Origin: a beta proteobacterium L13 | GTDB lineage: Bacteria > Pseudomonadota > Gammaproteobacteria > Burkholderiales > Chromobacteriaceae | Length of the DNA stretch: 64,000 nt | Reading direction: 5' to 3' | Assembly (NCBI GenBank): GCA_000335715.1 | Contig: AMYZ01000015.1 | Coordinates: 1 to 64,000 of the forward strand | Part shown: one piece after another, positions 40,590 to 49,664 of the stretch | How positions within the stretch are numbered: the first letter of the stretch is position 1 | Layout: the number at the start of each line of letters is the position of its first letter | Notes under the pieces: generated by a model | The model's input: the letters and a program-made list of their open reading frames with translations, nothing else | Told to the model about the DNA's origin: nothing | The model's database searches: none | Program-made: the position numbers and the translations under genes

Positions 40590-42419
40590 ATGTTTGATTT
40601 CGTTCAAAATAACAATACCGCCATCAAGATCATTCTGGGTGCGGTGGCGCTGACTTTTGTCGGCTTTGGTGTTGGCAGCTACAGTGCCGCCGTAGAAGAC
40701 CCGTATCTGGCAAAAGTGGGTGACGCCAAGATCTACCAGAAAGACGTGGAGCGTCAGCTGGAAGGCCAGCCTGCCAACGCGGCATCGCGCCAGGCGGTGC
40801 TGGAAAACCTGATTCGCCAGGAAATGCTGCTGGCTGAGGCGCGTGGCCATCATCTGGCCGTATCGCCACAGCAATTGCGCACCGTGATTGCCGCTATCCC
40901 GGCATTCCAGGATGGCGGTAAATTCAGTGCGGCACGTTATACCGAATTCCTGCAAGGCCGTTACATGACGGCGGATGCATTTGAAGAACAGGTAAGCCGC
41001 GACCTCTTGCTGCAAGCGCAGGTTGCCCCCTACCTTAACGGCAGCTTTGTTTCCCGCACGTTGTCAGACCGCATGAGCGCACTGGTGTCCGAGGTGCGTG
41101 ACGTGCGTACCTACACCCTCAAGTCGGAGCAGTTCGCGGCTGACGTCAAGCTGGATGATGCCGTAATCAAGGCGTACTACGACGCCAACCTCAAGCGCTT
41201 CAAGACCACAGATCAGGCGCGTCTGGAATACACAACCCTGTCGCAAGATGCGATGGCACAGGCGCTGACCATCAGCGATGCCGATGCCAAGGCTTACTAC
41301 GACAAGAATGCTGGTGAATTTTCGTCCGAAGAGCGCCAGGTGGCGCACATCCTGCGGACCGTAGACAAGAATGCACCCGCAGCCGACAAAGCCAAGGTCA
41401 AGGCACAAGCTGAAGCCATGCTGAAAGAAGTGCGTGCCAACCCGGCCAAGTTTGCCGAGCTGGCCAAGGCGCGTTCGCAAGACCCGGGCTCTGCGGCCAA
41501 TGGTGGCGACCTGGGCTTCTTTGGCCGCGGTGTGATGACCAAGCCGTTTGAAAGCGTGGCCTTTGCCATGAAACAGGGCCAGATCAGCGAAGTGGTTGAA
41601 ACCGAGTTCGGTTATCACATCCTGCAGCTTAACGCGATCAAGGCCAGCGATTTCGAGTCGCAAAAAGCCGCTGTGGTAGACAAGCTGCGCAAGCAAAAAG
41701 CCGCCGCTGCCTACCGTGCCGCTGCCGAGAAAATGGGCGAGCTGGCCTACCAACAGGGTGATTCGCTGAAAGCGGTGGAAGCAGCGCTAAACCTGAAAGC
41801 CCAGCAGAGCGAGTTGCTGCCACGTACCGGCAAGCCTGGTGACGCGGTATTGGGCAACGCCAAACTGCTGGAAGCAGCGTTCAGCGATGACGTGCTGAAC
41901 AAAAAGCACAATAGCGAGCCGGTGGAGGTGGGCAACAACACACTGGTAGTGGTGCGGGTAGCCGAACACCAGCCTGCGCGTCAGCGTGCGCTGGCCGAAG
42001 TGCAGGACACCATCCGTGCCGAACTGGTGGCCAAGGAAGGTGCCAAGTTGGCCGCACAGCGTGGTGCTGCCATGCTGGCCGAGCTCAAAGCCGGCAAGGC
42101 AGCGGCATTTGCCTGGGGCGAGCTGAAGAACCTGTCGCGCCGTAACCCTGCCGGTACCCCGGTAGCCGAGCTGCGCGCCGTATTTGCGGCCAACCCCAAA
42201 CAGCTGCCAGCCTTTGCCGGCGTGAAGCGTGATAATGGCGAGTACGTGCTGTATAGCATCGACAAGGTGCAGCCGGCACAAGCCCTGGCGCCGCAGGAAT
42301 CTGCCCAGCTGGGCATGCTGCTGGGCGAAATGTCGTCGCAAAGCCTGATGGCAGCCTATCTGGAGCAACTGCGCCAGAAGCATAAGGTGGTGATCAGCCA
42401 GACGCCAGCCGAGCAGTAA
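40590..42419 (+). CDS. ppiD: Peptidyl-prolyl isomerase PpiD / SurA N-terminal domain protein
   Basis: 609 residues from the ATG at 40590. A short cytoplasmic start [13 protein letters not shown] and one membrane span ([19 protein letters not shown]) anchor it in the inner membrane with the rest periplasmic. A SurA_N-like region ([15 protein letters not shown]...) leads to a parvulin domain (about 265-365; [53 protein letters not shown]). It assists folding of secreted proteins near SecYEG. No good ribosome site is seen. Confidence 0.93.
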   Translation: MFDFVQNNNTAIKIILGAVALTFVGFGVGSYSAAVEDPYLAKVGDAKIYQKDVERQLEGQPANAASRQAVLENLIRQEMLLAEARGHHLAVSPQQLRTVIAAIPAFQDGGKFSAARYTEFLQGRYMTADAFEEQVSRDLLLQAQVAPYLNGSFVSRTLSDRMSALVSEVRDVRTYTLKSEQFAADVKLDDAVIKAYYDANLKRFKTTDQARLEYTTLSQDAMAQALTISDADAKAYYDKNAGEFSSEERQVAHILRTVDKNAPAADKAKVKAQAEAMLKEVRANPAKFAELAKARSQDPGSAANGGDLGFFGRGVMTKPFESVAFAMKQGQISEVVETEFGYHILQLNAIKASDFESQKAAVVDKLRKQKAAAAYRAAAEKMGELAYQQGDSLKAVEAALNLKAQQSELLPRTGKPGDAVLGNAKLLEAAFSDDVLNKKHNSEPVEVGNNTLVVVRVAEHQPARQRALAEVQDTIRAELVAKEGAKLAAQRGAAMLAELKAGKAAAFAWGELKNLSRRNPAGTPVAELRAVFAANPKQLPAFAGVKRDNGEYVLYSIDKVQPAQALAPQESAQLGMLLGEMSSQSLMAAYLEQLRQKHKVVISQTPAEQ

Positions 42420-42440
42420 GCGGCCAGCAACGAAGGTATG

Positions 42441-42477
42441 AAAAAAGCCTGCTTGCGCTGCAAGCAGGCTTTTTTCT
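42441..42477 (+). terminator. Rho-independent terminator of ppiD
   Basis: AAAAAAGCCTGCTTG (42441-42455) pairs with CAAGCAGGCTTTTTT (42461-42475). Confidence 0.92.
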
Positions 42478-42501
42478 TCCACACGGTGGTGGACGGGCAA
42501 G

Positions 42502-42526
42502 AAAAAAGGCCCCGCAAGGGGCCTTT
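42502..42526 (-). terminator. Rho-independent terminator of sodB (leftward)
   Basis: AAAGGCCCC (42505-42513), GCAA loop, GGGGCCTTT (42518-42526). The T run is on the minus strand, complement of the A run 42502-42507. Confidence 0.88.
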
Positions 42527-42546
42527 CATCAACGGGCAGAACGGAA

Positions 42547-43128
42547 TCAGGCAGCGAAGTTGTCGGCCACGAAGTTCCAGTTCACAAGCTTCCAGAAGCC
42601 TTCCAGGTAGTTCGGGCGGCTGTTGCGGTAGTCGATGTAGTAAGCGTGTTCCCACACGTCGCAAGTCAGCAGTGGCTTCTTGTCGGTGGTCAGCGGGGTA
42701 GCAGCGTTGCTGGTGGATACCAGGTCCAGGCTGCCGTCAGCGTTTTTCACCAGCCAGGCCCAGCCGGAGCCGAAAGTACCCACGGCACAGGCGGCAAAAG
42801 CTTTCTTGAACTCGTCAAACGAGCCCCACTTGGCGTTGATGGCGTCAGCCAGTGCGCCAGTCGGTTCGCCGCCAGCATTCGGGGCCAGGCCAAACCAGTA
42901 GAAGGTGTGGTTCCATACCTGAGCGGCGTTGTTGAAGATGCCGCCGGAGGATTTCTTCACGATCTCTTCCAGGGAGGCGTTCTCGAACTCGGTGCCCTTG
43001 ATCAGGTTGTTCAGGTTGGTGATGTAGGTCTGGTGATGCTTGCCGTAGTGGAATTCCAGGGTTTCTTTGGAAATGATCGGCGCCAGGGCGTCCAGTGCGT
43101 ACGGCAGTTCGGGCAGTTTGTGTTCCAT
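42547..43128 (-). CDS. sodB: Superoxide dismutase [Fe]
   Basis: 193 residues, the iron-enzyme length. Metal ligands are visible in [12 protein letters not shown] (His), [11 protein letters not shown] (His) and [16 protein letters not shown] (Asp and His). The ATG at 43128 follows GGAGAG. The [18 protein letters not shown] segment fits FeSOD. It removes superoxide in the cytoplasm. Confidence 0.97.
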   Translation of the reverse strand: MEHKLPELPYALDALAPIISKETLEFHYGKHHQTYITNLNNLIKGTEFENASLEEIVKKSSGGIFNNAAQVWNHTFYWFGLAPNAGGEPTGALADAINAKWGSFDEFKKAFAACAVGTFGSGWAWLVKNADGSLDLVSTSNAATPLTTDKKPLLTCDVWEHAYYIDYRNSRPNYLEGFWKLVNWNFVADNFAA

Positions 43129-43261
43129 CGTGCTCTCCAGAGTTAACAAGCAAAACAGCATGCGCTGTTCGACTGCTACAGTTTACTGTAATTGGCCTGC
43201 ATCGCCAATTGTTGACCAAATCACTACACTATATAAGCTAATTCTTTTTGAGGTTCGTCAC

Positions 43262-44437
43262 GTGCAGTTCGATGTAATCGTGTTAGGTGCCGGCGCTGCT
43301 GGCATGATGTGCGCGGCCACCGCCGGTCAGCGTGGCCGCCGTGTGCTGCTGCTGGATCACGCTACCAAGCTGGCGGAAAAAATCCGCATTTCTGGCGGCG
43401 GGCGCAGCAACTTCACCAATATCAACGCCCGGCATGACTGCTATGTGTCAGATAACCCCAATTTCTGCCGTTCCGCCTTGGCGCAATTCACCCCGCAACA
43501 CTTCATCGCCATGGTGGAGCGCCACGGCATTGCCTACCACGAAAAGAAACTGGGCCAGCTGTTCTGTGATGATAGCAGCCAACAGCTGATCGACATGCTG
43601 GACGCCGAGTGCCGCGAGGCTGGCGTAGACCGCCGCATGGGCGTGCAGGTCAGCGAGGTTGGCCGCAGCGATGGCGACGGTTTCAGCGTGGTAACCAGCA
43701 TCGGCACGTTTTGCTGCCAGTCACTGGTCGTGGCCACGGGCGGCTTATCGATTCCGCAGATCGGTGCCACAGCATTTGGCTACCAGTTGGCCGAGCAATT
43801 TGGCCTGCCAGTGACCAAGCTGGACCCGGCGCTGGTGCCACTGACCTTCCACGTAGACGACGCTGCGCGCTTTGCCCCGCTGGCGGGTGTATCGCTGGAC
43901 ACCGAAGTGCGCGTTGGCAAGGTGCGCTTTCGCGAGAACGTGCTGTTTACCCACAAAGGCCTGTCCGGCCCGGCCATTTTGCAGATTTCCAGCTACTGGC
44001 AGCCGGGGCAGGAAATCATCATCGACCTGCTGCCGGATACCGACGCCGAAGCCTGGCTGGAGGAGCGTGCCACCAGCGACCAGCTACTGGCCAATGCCAT
44101 GGGCGAGCTGGGCTGGCCCAAGCGTTTTGCCGAAGCCTGGCTGGAAGGGCAGGGTGCCAATGTGCGTGGCCGCGACCTGTCACCCAAAAAGCGCCGCCAG
44201 CTGGCCGAGGCGCTACACCATTGGCGCGTGCTGCCCAATGGCACGCAGGGCTATAAAAAGGCCGAGGTTACCCGTGGTGGCGTGTCGACCAAGGCGCTGT
44301 CGTCCAAGACCATGATGGCCAACGACGTGCCCGGCTTGTTCTTTATCGGAGAGGTAGTCGATATCACCGGCTGGCTGGGGGGCTATAACTTTCAGTGGGC
44401 GTGGTCTTCCGGCTTTGTGGCAGGTAAAAACTGCTAG
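43262..44437 (+). CDS. HI0933-family NAD(P)/FAD-dependent oxidoreductase
   Basis: 391 residues from a GTG at 43262, with GAGG ten bases upstream. The FAD pattern VIVLGAGAAGMMCA starts it, followed by KIRISGGGRSNFTNI and the C-terminal GEVVDITGWLGGYNFQWAWSSGFVAG, both marks of the HI0933/YhiN flavoprotein family (TIGR00275 type). Physiological reaction unknown. It carries a GTTGGCCGCA copy at 43658. It is divergent from sodB. Confidence 0.9.
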   Translation: MQFDVIVLGAGAAGMMCAATAGQRGRRVLLLDHATKLAEKIRISGGGRSNFTNINARHDCYVSDNPNFCRSALAQFTPQHFIAMVERHGIAYHEKKLGQLFCDDSSQQLIDMLDAECREAGVDRRMGVQVSEVGRSDGDGFSVVTSIGTFCCQSLVVATGGLSIPQIGATAFGYQLAEQFGLPVTKLDPALVPLTFHVDDAARFAPLAGVSLDTEVRVGKVRFRENVLFTHKGLSGPAILQISSYWQPGQEIIIDLLPDTDAEAWLEERATSDQLLANAMGELGWPKRFAEAWLEGQGANVRGRDLSPKKRRQLAEALHHWRVLPNGTQGYKKAEVTRGGVSTKALSSKTMMANDVPGLFFIGEVVDITGWLGGYNFQWAWSSGFVAGKNC

Positions 44438-44440
44438 AAT
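44415..44440 (+). promoter_or_regulatory. Possible dnaB promoter
   Basis: TGCTAGAAT, an extended minus-10 (TAGAAT 44435-44440), lies at the very end of the preceding flavoprotein gene. The minus-35 is weak. The same TGCTAGAAT occurs in the rpsB and flagellin promoters. Confidence 0.4.
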
Positions 44441-44482
44441 CACAGCCAGATCAGGCAGGGGGCTTTGGCCGCCTGCACCCAG

Positions 44483-44500
44483 GGTTGGCCGCGGCCAACC
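44483..44500. repeat. 18-bp perfect palindrome of two inverted GGTTGGCCGC copies upstream of dnaB
   Basis: GGTTGGCCGCGGCCAACC, overlapping arms of the window-wide repeat. It lies in the short dnaB leader, 30 bases before the start codon. It is the only GC-rich structure in that leader, so it would fold in the mRNA. Confidence 0.85.
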
Positions 44501-44530
44501 TTTGTTGTCTTGTCGGGTAAGCCAGGATTT

Positions 44531-45937
44531 ATGAGCGATTTTGATATCAACGACGCCTCTGTGGCGGCCATTCGTACACCACCACATTCCATCGAAGCCG
44601 AGCAATCGGTACTGGGCGGCCTGCTGCTGGATAACAGCGCCTGGGAAAAAGTAGCCGACCTGTTGACGGATAGCGATTTCTACCGTCACGATCACCGCAT
44701 TATCTTCCGCCACATTGCCCGCCTGGTGGATATTGCCCGCCCGGCCGACGTGGTTACCGTATCGGAAAGCCTGGACAAAAACGCCGAGCTGGCCAGTATC
44801 GGCGGCCTGGCCTACCTGGCCTCGCTGGCGCAAAACACGCCGTCTGCGGCCAACATCCGCCGCTACGCCGAGATCGTGCGCGAGCGCTCGGTGATGCGTG
44901 CGCTGGCCCAGGTGGGCACCGAGATTGCCGAGTCGGCCTACAACCCGCAAGGGCGCGATGCTGCCCAGCTGCTGGACGAAGCCGAAGGCAAGGTATTCCA
45001 GATTGCCGAATCCACCGCCAAGTCCAAGCAAGGCTTTCTGGAGATGCCGGCGCTGTTGAAAGAAGTAGTCGAGCGCATCGACATGCTGTACAGCCGCGAC
45101 AACCCGGACGAAGTGACCGGCGTGCCCACCGGCTTCCACGACCTGGACGCGCGGACCTCCGGCCTGCAGCCGGGCGACCTCATCATCGTGGCCGGCCGCC
45201 CGTCCATGGGTAAAACCGCCTTCTCCATGAATATTGCCGAGAACGTAGCCATCGAAACCGGCCTGCCGGTAGCAGTGTTTTCCATGGAAATGGGCGGCGC
45301 ACAGCTGGTTATGCGGATGCTGGGCTCGGTAGGCCGCCTGGATCAGCACATTCTGCGTACCGGCAAGCTGGGTGACGAAGATTGGCAAAAGCTGACCTAC
45401 GCCATCGGCAAGCTGTCCGATGCGCCAATGTACATCGACGAAACGCCTGCACTGACCGCGCTGGAGCTGCGCGCCCGTGCCCGCCGCCTGGCGCGCCAGC
45501 ACGGCGGCAAGCTGGGCCTGATTGTGATCGATTACCTGCAGCTGATGAGCGGCTCTGGCCGTAACGACAACCGTACCGCCGAGCTAGGCGAAATCTCGCG
45601 TGGCTTGAAAGGCCTGGCCAAAGAGCTGCAAGTGCCGGTGATTGCGCTGTCGCAGCTGTCGCGTGCGGTGGAGCAGCGTACCGACAAGCGCCCGATGATG
45701 TCCGACTTGCGTGAATCCGGCGCCATCGAGCAGGACGCGGATTTGATTATCTTCATGTACCGTGAAGCGTATTACAAACCGGACGAAATCGATCTGAAAA
45801 ACCAGGCCGAGGCCATTATCGGGAAACACCGTAACGGCCCCACTGGCCGTGTGCGGCTGGCCTTTATCGGCCAGTACGCCAAGTTTGATAACGCCGCCAC
45901 GATCGGTATTTCCGGCTGGGCAGACTCCGACGAATAA
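44531..45937 (+). CDS. dnaB: Replicative DNA helicase DnaB
   Basis: 468 residues. The N-terminal domain (TPPHSIEAEQSVLGGLLLDN) is joined by a linker to the RecA-like motor, with Walker A VAGRPSMGKTAFSMN near 220-235, Walker B LIVIDYLQLMSG, and the C-terminal DLRESGAIEQDADLIIFMYREAYY. It unwinds DNA at the fork. The length is normal and there is no intein. AGGA lies before the ATG. Confidence 0.99.
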   Translation: MSDFDINDASVAAIRTPPHSIEAEQSVLGGLLLDNSAWEKVADLLTDSDFYRHDHRIIFRHIARLVDIARPADVVTVSESLDKNAELASIGGLAYLASLAQNTPSAANIRRYAEIVRERSVMRALAQVGTEIAESAYNPQGRDAAQLLDEAEGKVFQIAESTAKSKQGFLEMPALLKEVVERIDMLYSRDNPDEVTGVPTGFHDLDARTSGLQPGDLIIVAGRPSMGKTAFSMNIAENVAIETGLPVAVFSMEMGGAQLVMRMLGSVGRLDQHILRTGKLGDEDWQKLTYAIGKLSDAPMYIDETPALTALELRARARRLARQHGGKLGLIVIDYLQLMSGSGRNDNRTAELGEISRGLKGLAKELQVPVIALSQLSRAVEQRTDKRPMMSDLRESGAIEQDADLIIFMYREAYYKPDEIDLKNQAEAIIGKHRNGPTGRVRLAFIGQYAKFDNAATIGISGWADSDE

Positions 45938-45986
45938 CACCCCGGGCCAGCTGCCAAGGTTGGCCGCCTACCTGTAAGAGACGAAC

Positions 45987-46295
45987 ATGAGCTACTTCGA
46001 CAAACACGTTTTCATCTGCTGCAACCAGCGCGCCGAAGGCGAAATGTGCTGTAACAACCACGGCGCCAGCGAGCTGCTGGGCTATATGAAAGACCAGATC
46101 AAGGCGCGCGGCCTGGCGGGCAATGGCCAGATTCGTGTCAACAAGGCCGGCTGTCTGGGCCGTTGCGACGAAGGCCCGGTGATGGTGGTTTACCCGCAAG
46201 AGACCTGGTACACCTTCATCGACAAAGAAGACATCGATGAAATCGTGGAAGAGCACATAGTGAATGGCCGCATCGTGGAAAGGCTGAAAGTCTGA
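45987..46295 (+). CDS. Thioredoxin-like [2Fe-2S] ferredoxin domain protein
   Basis: 102 residues. HVFICCNQRAEGEMCCNNHGA and later NKAGCLGRCDEGPVMVVYP match the thioredoxin-like [2Fe-2S] ferredoxin fold (as in NuoE), with cysteines near 11-12, 21-22, 55 and 59. The C-terminal half EDIDEIVEEHIVNGRIVERL is typical of the family. Electron carrier, partner unknown. Its TGA overlaps the next ATG by one base. Confidence 0.88.
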   Translation: MSYFDKHVFICCNQRAEGEMCCNNHGASELLGYMKDQIKARGLAGNGQIRVNKAGCLGRCDEGPVMVVYPQETWYTFIDKEDIDEIVEEHIVNGRIVERLKV

Positions 46296-46903
46296 TGCTC
46301 AAGCAGCTGCACAAACTCGATATCGCCGGCCCGGCAGGCAAGCTGGAAACCATCTTTATCCCGGCGGTGGGCGAGGCCACGGGCATTGCGGTGATTTGCC
46401 ACCCCAACCCCACCCAGGGCGGTACCAATACCAATAAAGTCATCCAGACCGCCGCCAAATCGCTGTCGCAGCTGGGCTATGCCTGCTACTTGCCCAATCT
46501 GCGTGGTGTGGGCCAGAGCGAAGGCACGCACGATTACGGCGCAGGCGAGGTAGACGACGTACTGGCTGTGGTGGCGCATGCCCGTGCCGAGTTGGGCGAG
46601 CTGCCATTGGCGCTGGCCGGTTTCTCTTTTGGCGGTTTCGTGGCCGCGCGCACGCGTGCTGTCATCGAGGCGGACAAGCTGTTGCTGATGGGCGTAGCGG
46701 TAGGCAAATACGAGATTGCCACACCCGATGTGCCTGCCGATACCCTGGTGATCCATGGTGAGGAAGACGAAGTCATCCCGCTAAGTGCGGTGATGGACTG
46801 GGCGCGCCCGCAACAGCTGCCGGTGATGGTGCTGCCGGCAGCCGGTCACTTTTTCCACGGCCGCCTGATCCAGCTGGGTAATCTGATCAAACGCTGCTGG
46901 TAA
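46295..46903 (+). CDS. Alpha/beta hydrolase
   Basis: 202 residues. The nucleophile elbow is GFSFGG near residue 110. The oxyanion region ICHPNPTQGGT and the loop LRGVGQSEGTHDYG match the short YcjY/dienelactone-hydrolase-like group. The acid is in HGEEDEVIPL and the His in PAAGHFFHG. Co-translated with the ferredoxin upstream. Substrate unknown. Confidence 0.87.
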   Translation: MLKQLHKLDIAGPAGKLETIFIPAVGEATGIAVICHPNPTQGGTNTNKVIQTAAKSLSQLGYACYLPNLRGVGQSEGTHDYGAGEVDDVLAVVAHARAELGELPLALAGFSFGGFVAARTRAVIEADKLLLMGVAVGKYEIATPDVPADTLVIHGEEDEVIPLSAVMDWARPQQLPVMVLPAAGHFFHGRLIQLGNLIKRCW

Positions 46904-46924
46904 GGTTGGCCGCCACCAGGCAAG

Positions 46925-46958
46925 AGCACCGTACTCAATGAGGGTACGGTGCTTTTTT
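46925..46958 (+). terminator. Rho-independent terminator
   Basis: AGCACCGTAC (46925-46934) with GTACGGTGCT (46944-46953), followed by TTTTT. Confidence 0.9.
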
Positions 46959-46963
46959 ATGGC

Positions 46964-47362
46964 TCAGGCTGCTTGCCGCTCGCTGGCCAAACGTAGCTGG
47001 CAGTGTTGCAGCGCGGCGCGGGTCAGGGTGAGCAGGATGCGCTGCTGGCGCTGTTGTTGCGCACTGTGCCATTGCCACATCGGCGTTGGTAGCGGCAAGC
47101 CGCAGGCCTGGGCCCAGTGGCGGTATACATCATCGTACTCCTGCTGCAATGCCACGCTGTCGTAGCCTAGCGCGGCTTGGTCGGCAATCAGGCGTAACAG
47201 CAGGCGGCGGTAGTGTTCGGGCTGGTTGCGGTCTTCTTTTAGCCAGTGGGTGCCGAGGCGGCTTTGTGCCAGCAGCAAGGCTGCGAGTAGTTGCTGGTGG
47301 CTGCGCCAGGCGGTACGCAGGGCAGTCAGGGTGGTATCTGGCGGGGGGGTGGCAGGGCGCAT
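46964..47362 (-). CDS. Unknown helical protein, 132 residues
   Basis: The ATG at 47362 has a strong AAAAGGAGA seven bases upstream, which supports a real gene. The protein is helical and rich in Leu, Gln and Arg (RSHQQLLAALLLAQSRLGTHWLK; LLLRLIADQAALGYDSVALQQEYDDVYRHWAQACG). No signal peptide, no cysteine motif, no recognised domain. Confidence 0.7.
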   Translation of the reverse strand: MRPATPPPDTTLTALRTAWRSHQQLLAALLLAQSRLGTHWLKEDRNQPEHYRRLLLRLIADQAALGYDSVALQQEYDDVYRHWAQACGLPLPTPMWQWHSAQQQRQQRILLTLTRAALQHCQLRLASERQAA

Positions 47363-47489
47363 GGCGATCTCCTTTTGTGCAGTGCACAATGCCATTTATA
47401 AGCCTAGTCTTTTATCGATGGCAAGCTTGATCGCTGTGGCTTTGGCTGCGCGTCGGCAGGAAAAAACGTTTTGCAACAGAGGTTTGCTA

Positions 47490-47517
47490 TTGAATGCGGC
47501 GATTGAACTGCTAGAAT
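47490..47517 (+). promoter_or_regulatory. Probable flagellin promoter
   Basis: TTGAAT (47490-47495), 16-base spacer, TAGAAT (47512-47517) with TGC in front. This looks like a sigma-70 site; no sigma-28 pattern (TAAA-N15-GCCGATAA) was found. Confidence 0.4.
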
Positions 47518-47545
47518 GAATTATCAATAGCCGAGGTGCATCATC

Positions 47546-48388
47546 ATGGCTCTTAGCATCAATACCAATATCAGTGCGCTCAATAATCAGGCGCAGCTAC
47601 GCCAGACAGACCAGGCCAAGCAAAAGGTGCTGGCTCAGCTGGCCTCCGGCAAAAGTATCAATAGCGCGGCGGATAATGCCGCCGGACTGGCGGTGGCGGA
47701 AGGGCTGCGCAGCCTGCAACGCGGTGACACCCAGGGTATACGTAACGCTTACGATGGTGTGTCGCTGACGCAGACTGCAGATGGCGCACTGTCGCAGATT
47801 ACCCAGAACAGCCAGCGCCTGGAAGAGTTGGCCGTGCAAGCCGGTAACGGAACCTTGAGCGCCGAGAACCGTGCAGCTTTGCAAAAAGAGGCGGATCAGC
47901 TCACCCAGGCGAATTCGCAGATCATCGAGGGCACCACCTTTAACGGGCAGCAGTTGTTCAACGGCGGGAGCACCGCTACCTTTCAGGTGGGCGGGCAGGG
48001 CACCGCCAGCGAGCAGCTTAGTGTTACCGCGCCGGATCTGACCAGTGGTGCCAGCAAGCTCAATGGCTATAGCAGCAATGGCACCGCTACCGGCACGATA
48101 GACTTGTCCAACCCGGGCGCGGCCTTGTCGCAAATCCAGGCTGACCTCAAGCAGCTGGGCAGTTATCGTGCAGACCTGGGGGCTGCGGCCAACCGTTTTG
48201 GCACCGCCATCGAGAACCTGACCACCTCGTCAATCAATACCGAAGCGGCACGTAGCCGCATACAGGATGCCGATTACGCCGCCGCCAGCAGCGAGCTGGC
48301 GCGACAGCAGATTCTGAGCAATAGCAGCCAGGCCGTGCAAGCCCAGGCCAATCTGACGCCACAGTACGCCATGAGCCTGCTGCGTTAA
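47546..48388 (+). CDS. Flagellin
   Basis: 280 residues. The conserved N-terminal D0/D1 region MALSINTNISALNNQAQLRQTDQ...LASGKSINSAADNAAGLAVAEGLRSLQRG and the C-terminal AANRFGTAIENLTTSSINTEAARSRIQDADYAAASSELARQQILSNSSQAVQAQANLTPQYAMSLLR are plain. The central variable domain (about 135-185) is very short. It is isolated: no flagellar or chaperone gene is adjacent. GAGGTG lies before the ATG. It could be a minor or alternative flagellin. Confidence 0.95.
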   Translation: MALSINTNISALNNQAQLRQTDQAKQKVLAQLASGKSINSAADNAAGLAVAEGLRSLQRGDTQGIRNAYDGVSLTQTADGALSQITQNSQRLEELAVQAGNGTLSAENRAALQKEADQLTQANSQIIEGTTFNGQQLFNGGSTATFQVGGQGTASEQLSVTAPDLTSGASKLNGYSSNGTATGTIDLSNPGAALSQIQADLKQLGSYRADLGAAANRFGTAIENLTTSSINTEAARSRIQDADYAAASSELARQQILSNSSQAVQAQANLTPQYAMSLLR

Positions 48389-48398
48389 GCACATCAGC

Positions 48399-48433
48399 AA
48401 AAAGCCCCTTGCTCACACCAAGGGGCTTTTTTA
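48399..48433. terminator. Bidirectional terminator after the flagellin gene
   Basis: AAAAAGCCCCTTG (48399-48411) with CAAGGGGCTTTTT (48419-48431), T and A runs on both sides; the convergent cyclase gene follows. Confidence 0.92.
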
Positions 48434-48441
48434 CGTCTGGC

Positions 48442-49596
48442 TTATAGGGTTTTCATGGCGCTACGTACGCAATTGCGGCCTTGCTGCTTGGCCTGGTACA
48501 GCGCCATGTCGGCTTCCATGATTAGCTGGCGCAAGCTGTGCTGGCCTGCCACGCCACCGGCGATGCCGATGCTGGTGGTTTGCTGTATGGACTGGGCGTC
48601 GCTGGTCTGAATGACGTTGGCCGCCAATGCCGCACGGATGTTTTCGGCGATCAGCGGCGCCAGGTTGGCCGCATTGCCGGACAGCATGATGACAAACTCC
48701 TCGCCGCCACTGCGCCCATACAGCGCATCAAAAGGCGATAGCTGCGCGCGCAGCAGCCGTGCCAGGTGTGCCAGCACGTCGTCGCCGGCCTGGTGGCCGT
48801 GGCGGTCGTTTACCTGCTTGAAAAAGTCCAGATCCAGTACCAGCAAGGCTACGGGCTGGCCTGCGTGTTCGGTAAGGCGCAGCTGGGCCTGCTCATGAAA
48901 TGCACGGCGGTTGTACAGGCCGGTCAGCGGGTCGTGCATGGCAAGCTTGTACAGGCGGATTTCCAGTGCTTCAAAGCAGACAAAAATGAACGCCAGGATT
49001 TTGGCGAACTCCAGCAGGATGAGGACAAAGTTTGCTATTGCAAAGTGAGGCGAGCTCGCCAGCTCGCCCTGGCTGAAGTGCATGGCCAGCGTAATACGCC
49101 CCATCTGGGCCAGCATCAGCAATAGCACCAGGGTGGTAATCAGCCGGTAGCCCAGGCGTTGCCGATGCTGGCTGCTGACAAATACTTTTAATGTCAGCAG
49201 GTTGAACATCATATAGCAGGTACTGTATAGCGCTGCGCGTTGCTCAAAATAGGCCGGGGCGTTGGATACGGCCAACAGCAGGGCGCTAGCCAGCAATACC
49301 AGGGAAAACTGCAGGCGCCAGCGTATCGGGCGCTGCTCCAGCGCCAGTGCTCCACTCCAGGTAAGCGACAGTGCGACAAACAGCACGATATTGGCTACTT
49401 CTACCGACAGCCACAGCGGAATGGCCGGGCGCAGTGCGATAAGCAACATGCTGACGCTGGCCAGAATGCCACCTACGCCCCAGTGCCGTAGCGCCTGTTC
49501 CTGCGGGTAGCGCAAGCCCATCAGCAGCACGGCCAGGGTGAGTAGGGTAAACGTGGTGAGTTGCACGACGTACAGCGTGCCTAGATGCAGTTGCAT
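48442..49596 (-). CDS. Membrane-bound diguanylate cyclase (GGDEF domain)
   Basis: 384 residues. About six membrane spans in the first 210 residues (e.g. TFTLLTLAVLLMGL, VVANIVLFVALSL-type segments, LITTLVLLLMLAQMG) precede a GGDEF domain beginning MHDPLTGLYNRRAFHEQ. The active-site loop is SGGEEF, and LVLDLDFFKQVNDRHGHQAGD supplies the metal-binding Asp. The usual RxxD inhibitory site upstream of GGEEF reads SPFD, so product inhibition may be absent. It makes cyclic di-GMP; the membrane sensor's signal is unknown. Confidence 0.92.
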   Translation of the reverse strand: MQLHLGTLYVVQLTTFTLLTLAVLLMGLRYPQEQALRHWGVGGILASVSMLLIALRPAIPLWLSVEVANIVLFVALSLTWSGALALEQRPIRWRLQFSLVLLASALLLAVSNAPAYFEQRAALYSTCYMMFNLLTLKVFVSSQHRQRLGYRLITTLVLLLMLAQMGRITLAMHFSQGELASSPHFAIANFVLILLEFAKILAFIFVCFEALEIRLYKLAMHDPLTGLYNRRAFHEQAQLRLTEHAGQPVALLVLDLDFFKQVNDRHGHQAGDDVLAHLARLLRAQLSPFDALYGRSGGEEFVIMLSGNAANLAPLIAENIRAALAANVIQTSDAQSIQQTTSIGIAGGVAGQHSLRQLIMEADMALYQAKQQGRNCVRSAMKTL

Positions 49597-49664
49597 TGCC
49601 TGCTCTGCTTGAAGCTGGAAGGCTTAATGATAAGCAATGCTTAAGGTATCGTCGACTGTGTCAC

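Noticed and set aside
47455-47480. Sigma-54 promoter before the flagellin gene
   Set aside because: A GG and a TTGCA are present, but the GG-to-GC distance is 12 rather than 10 bases.
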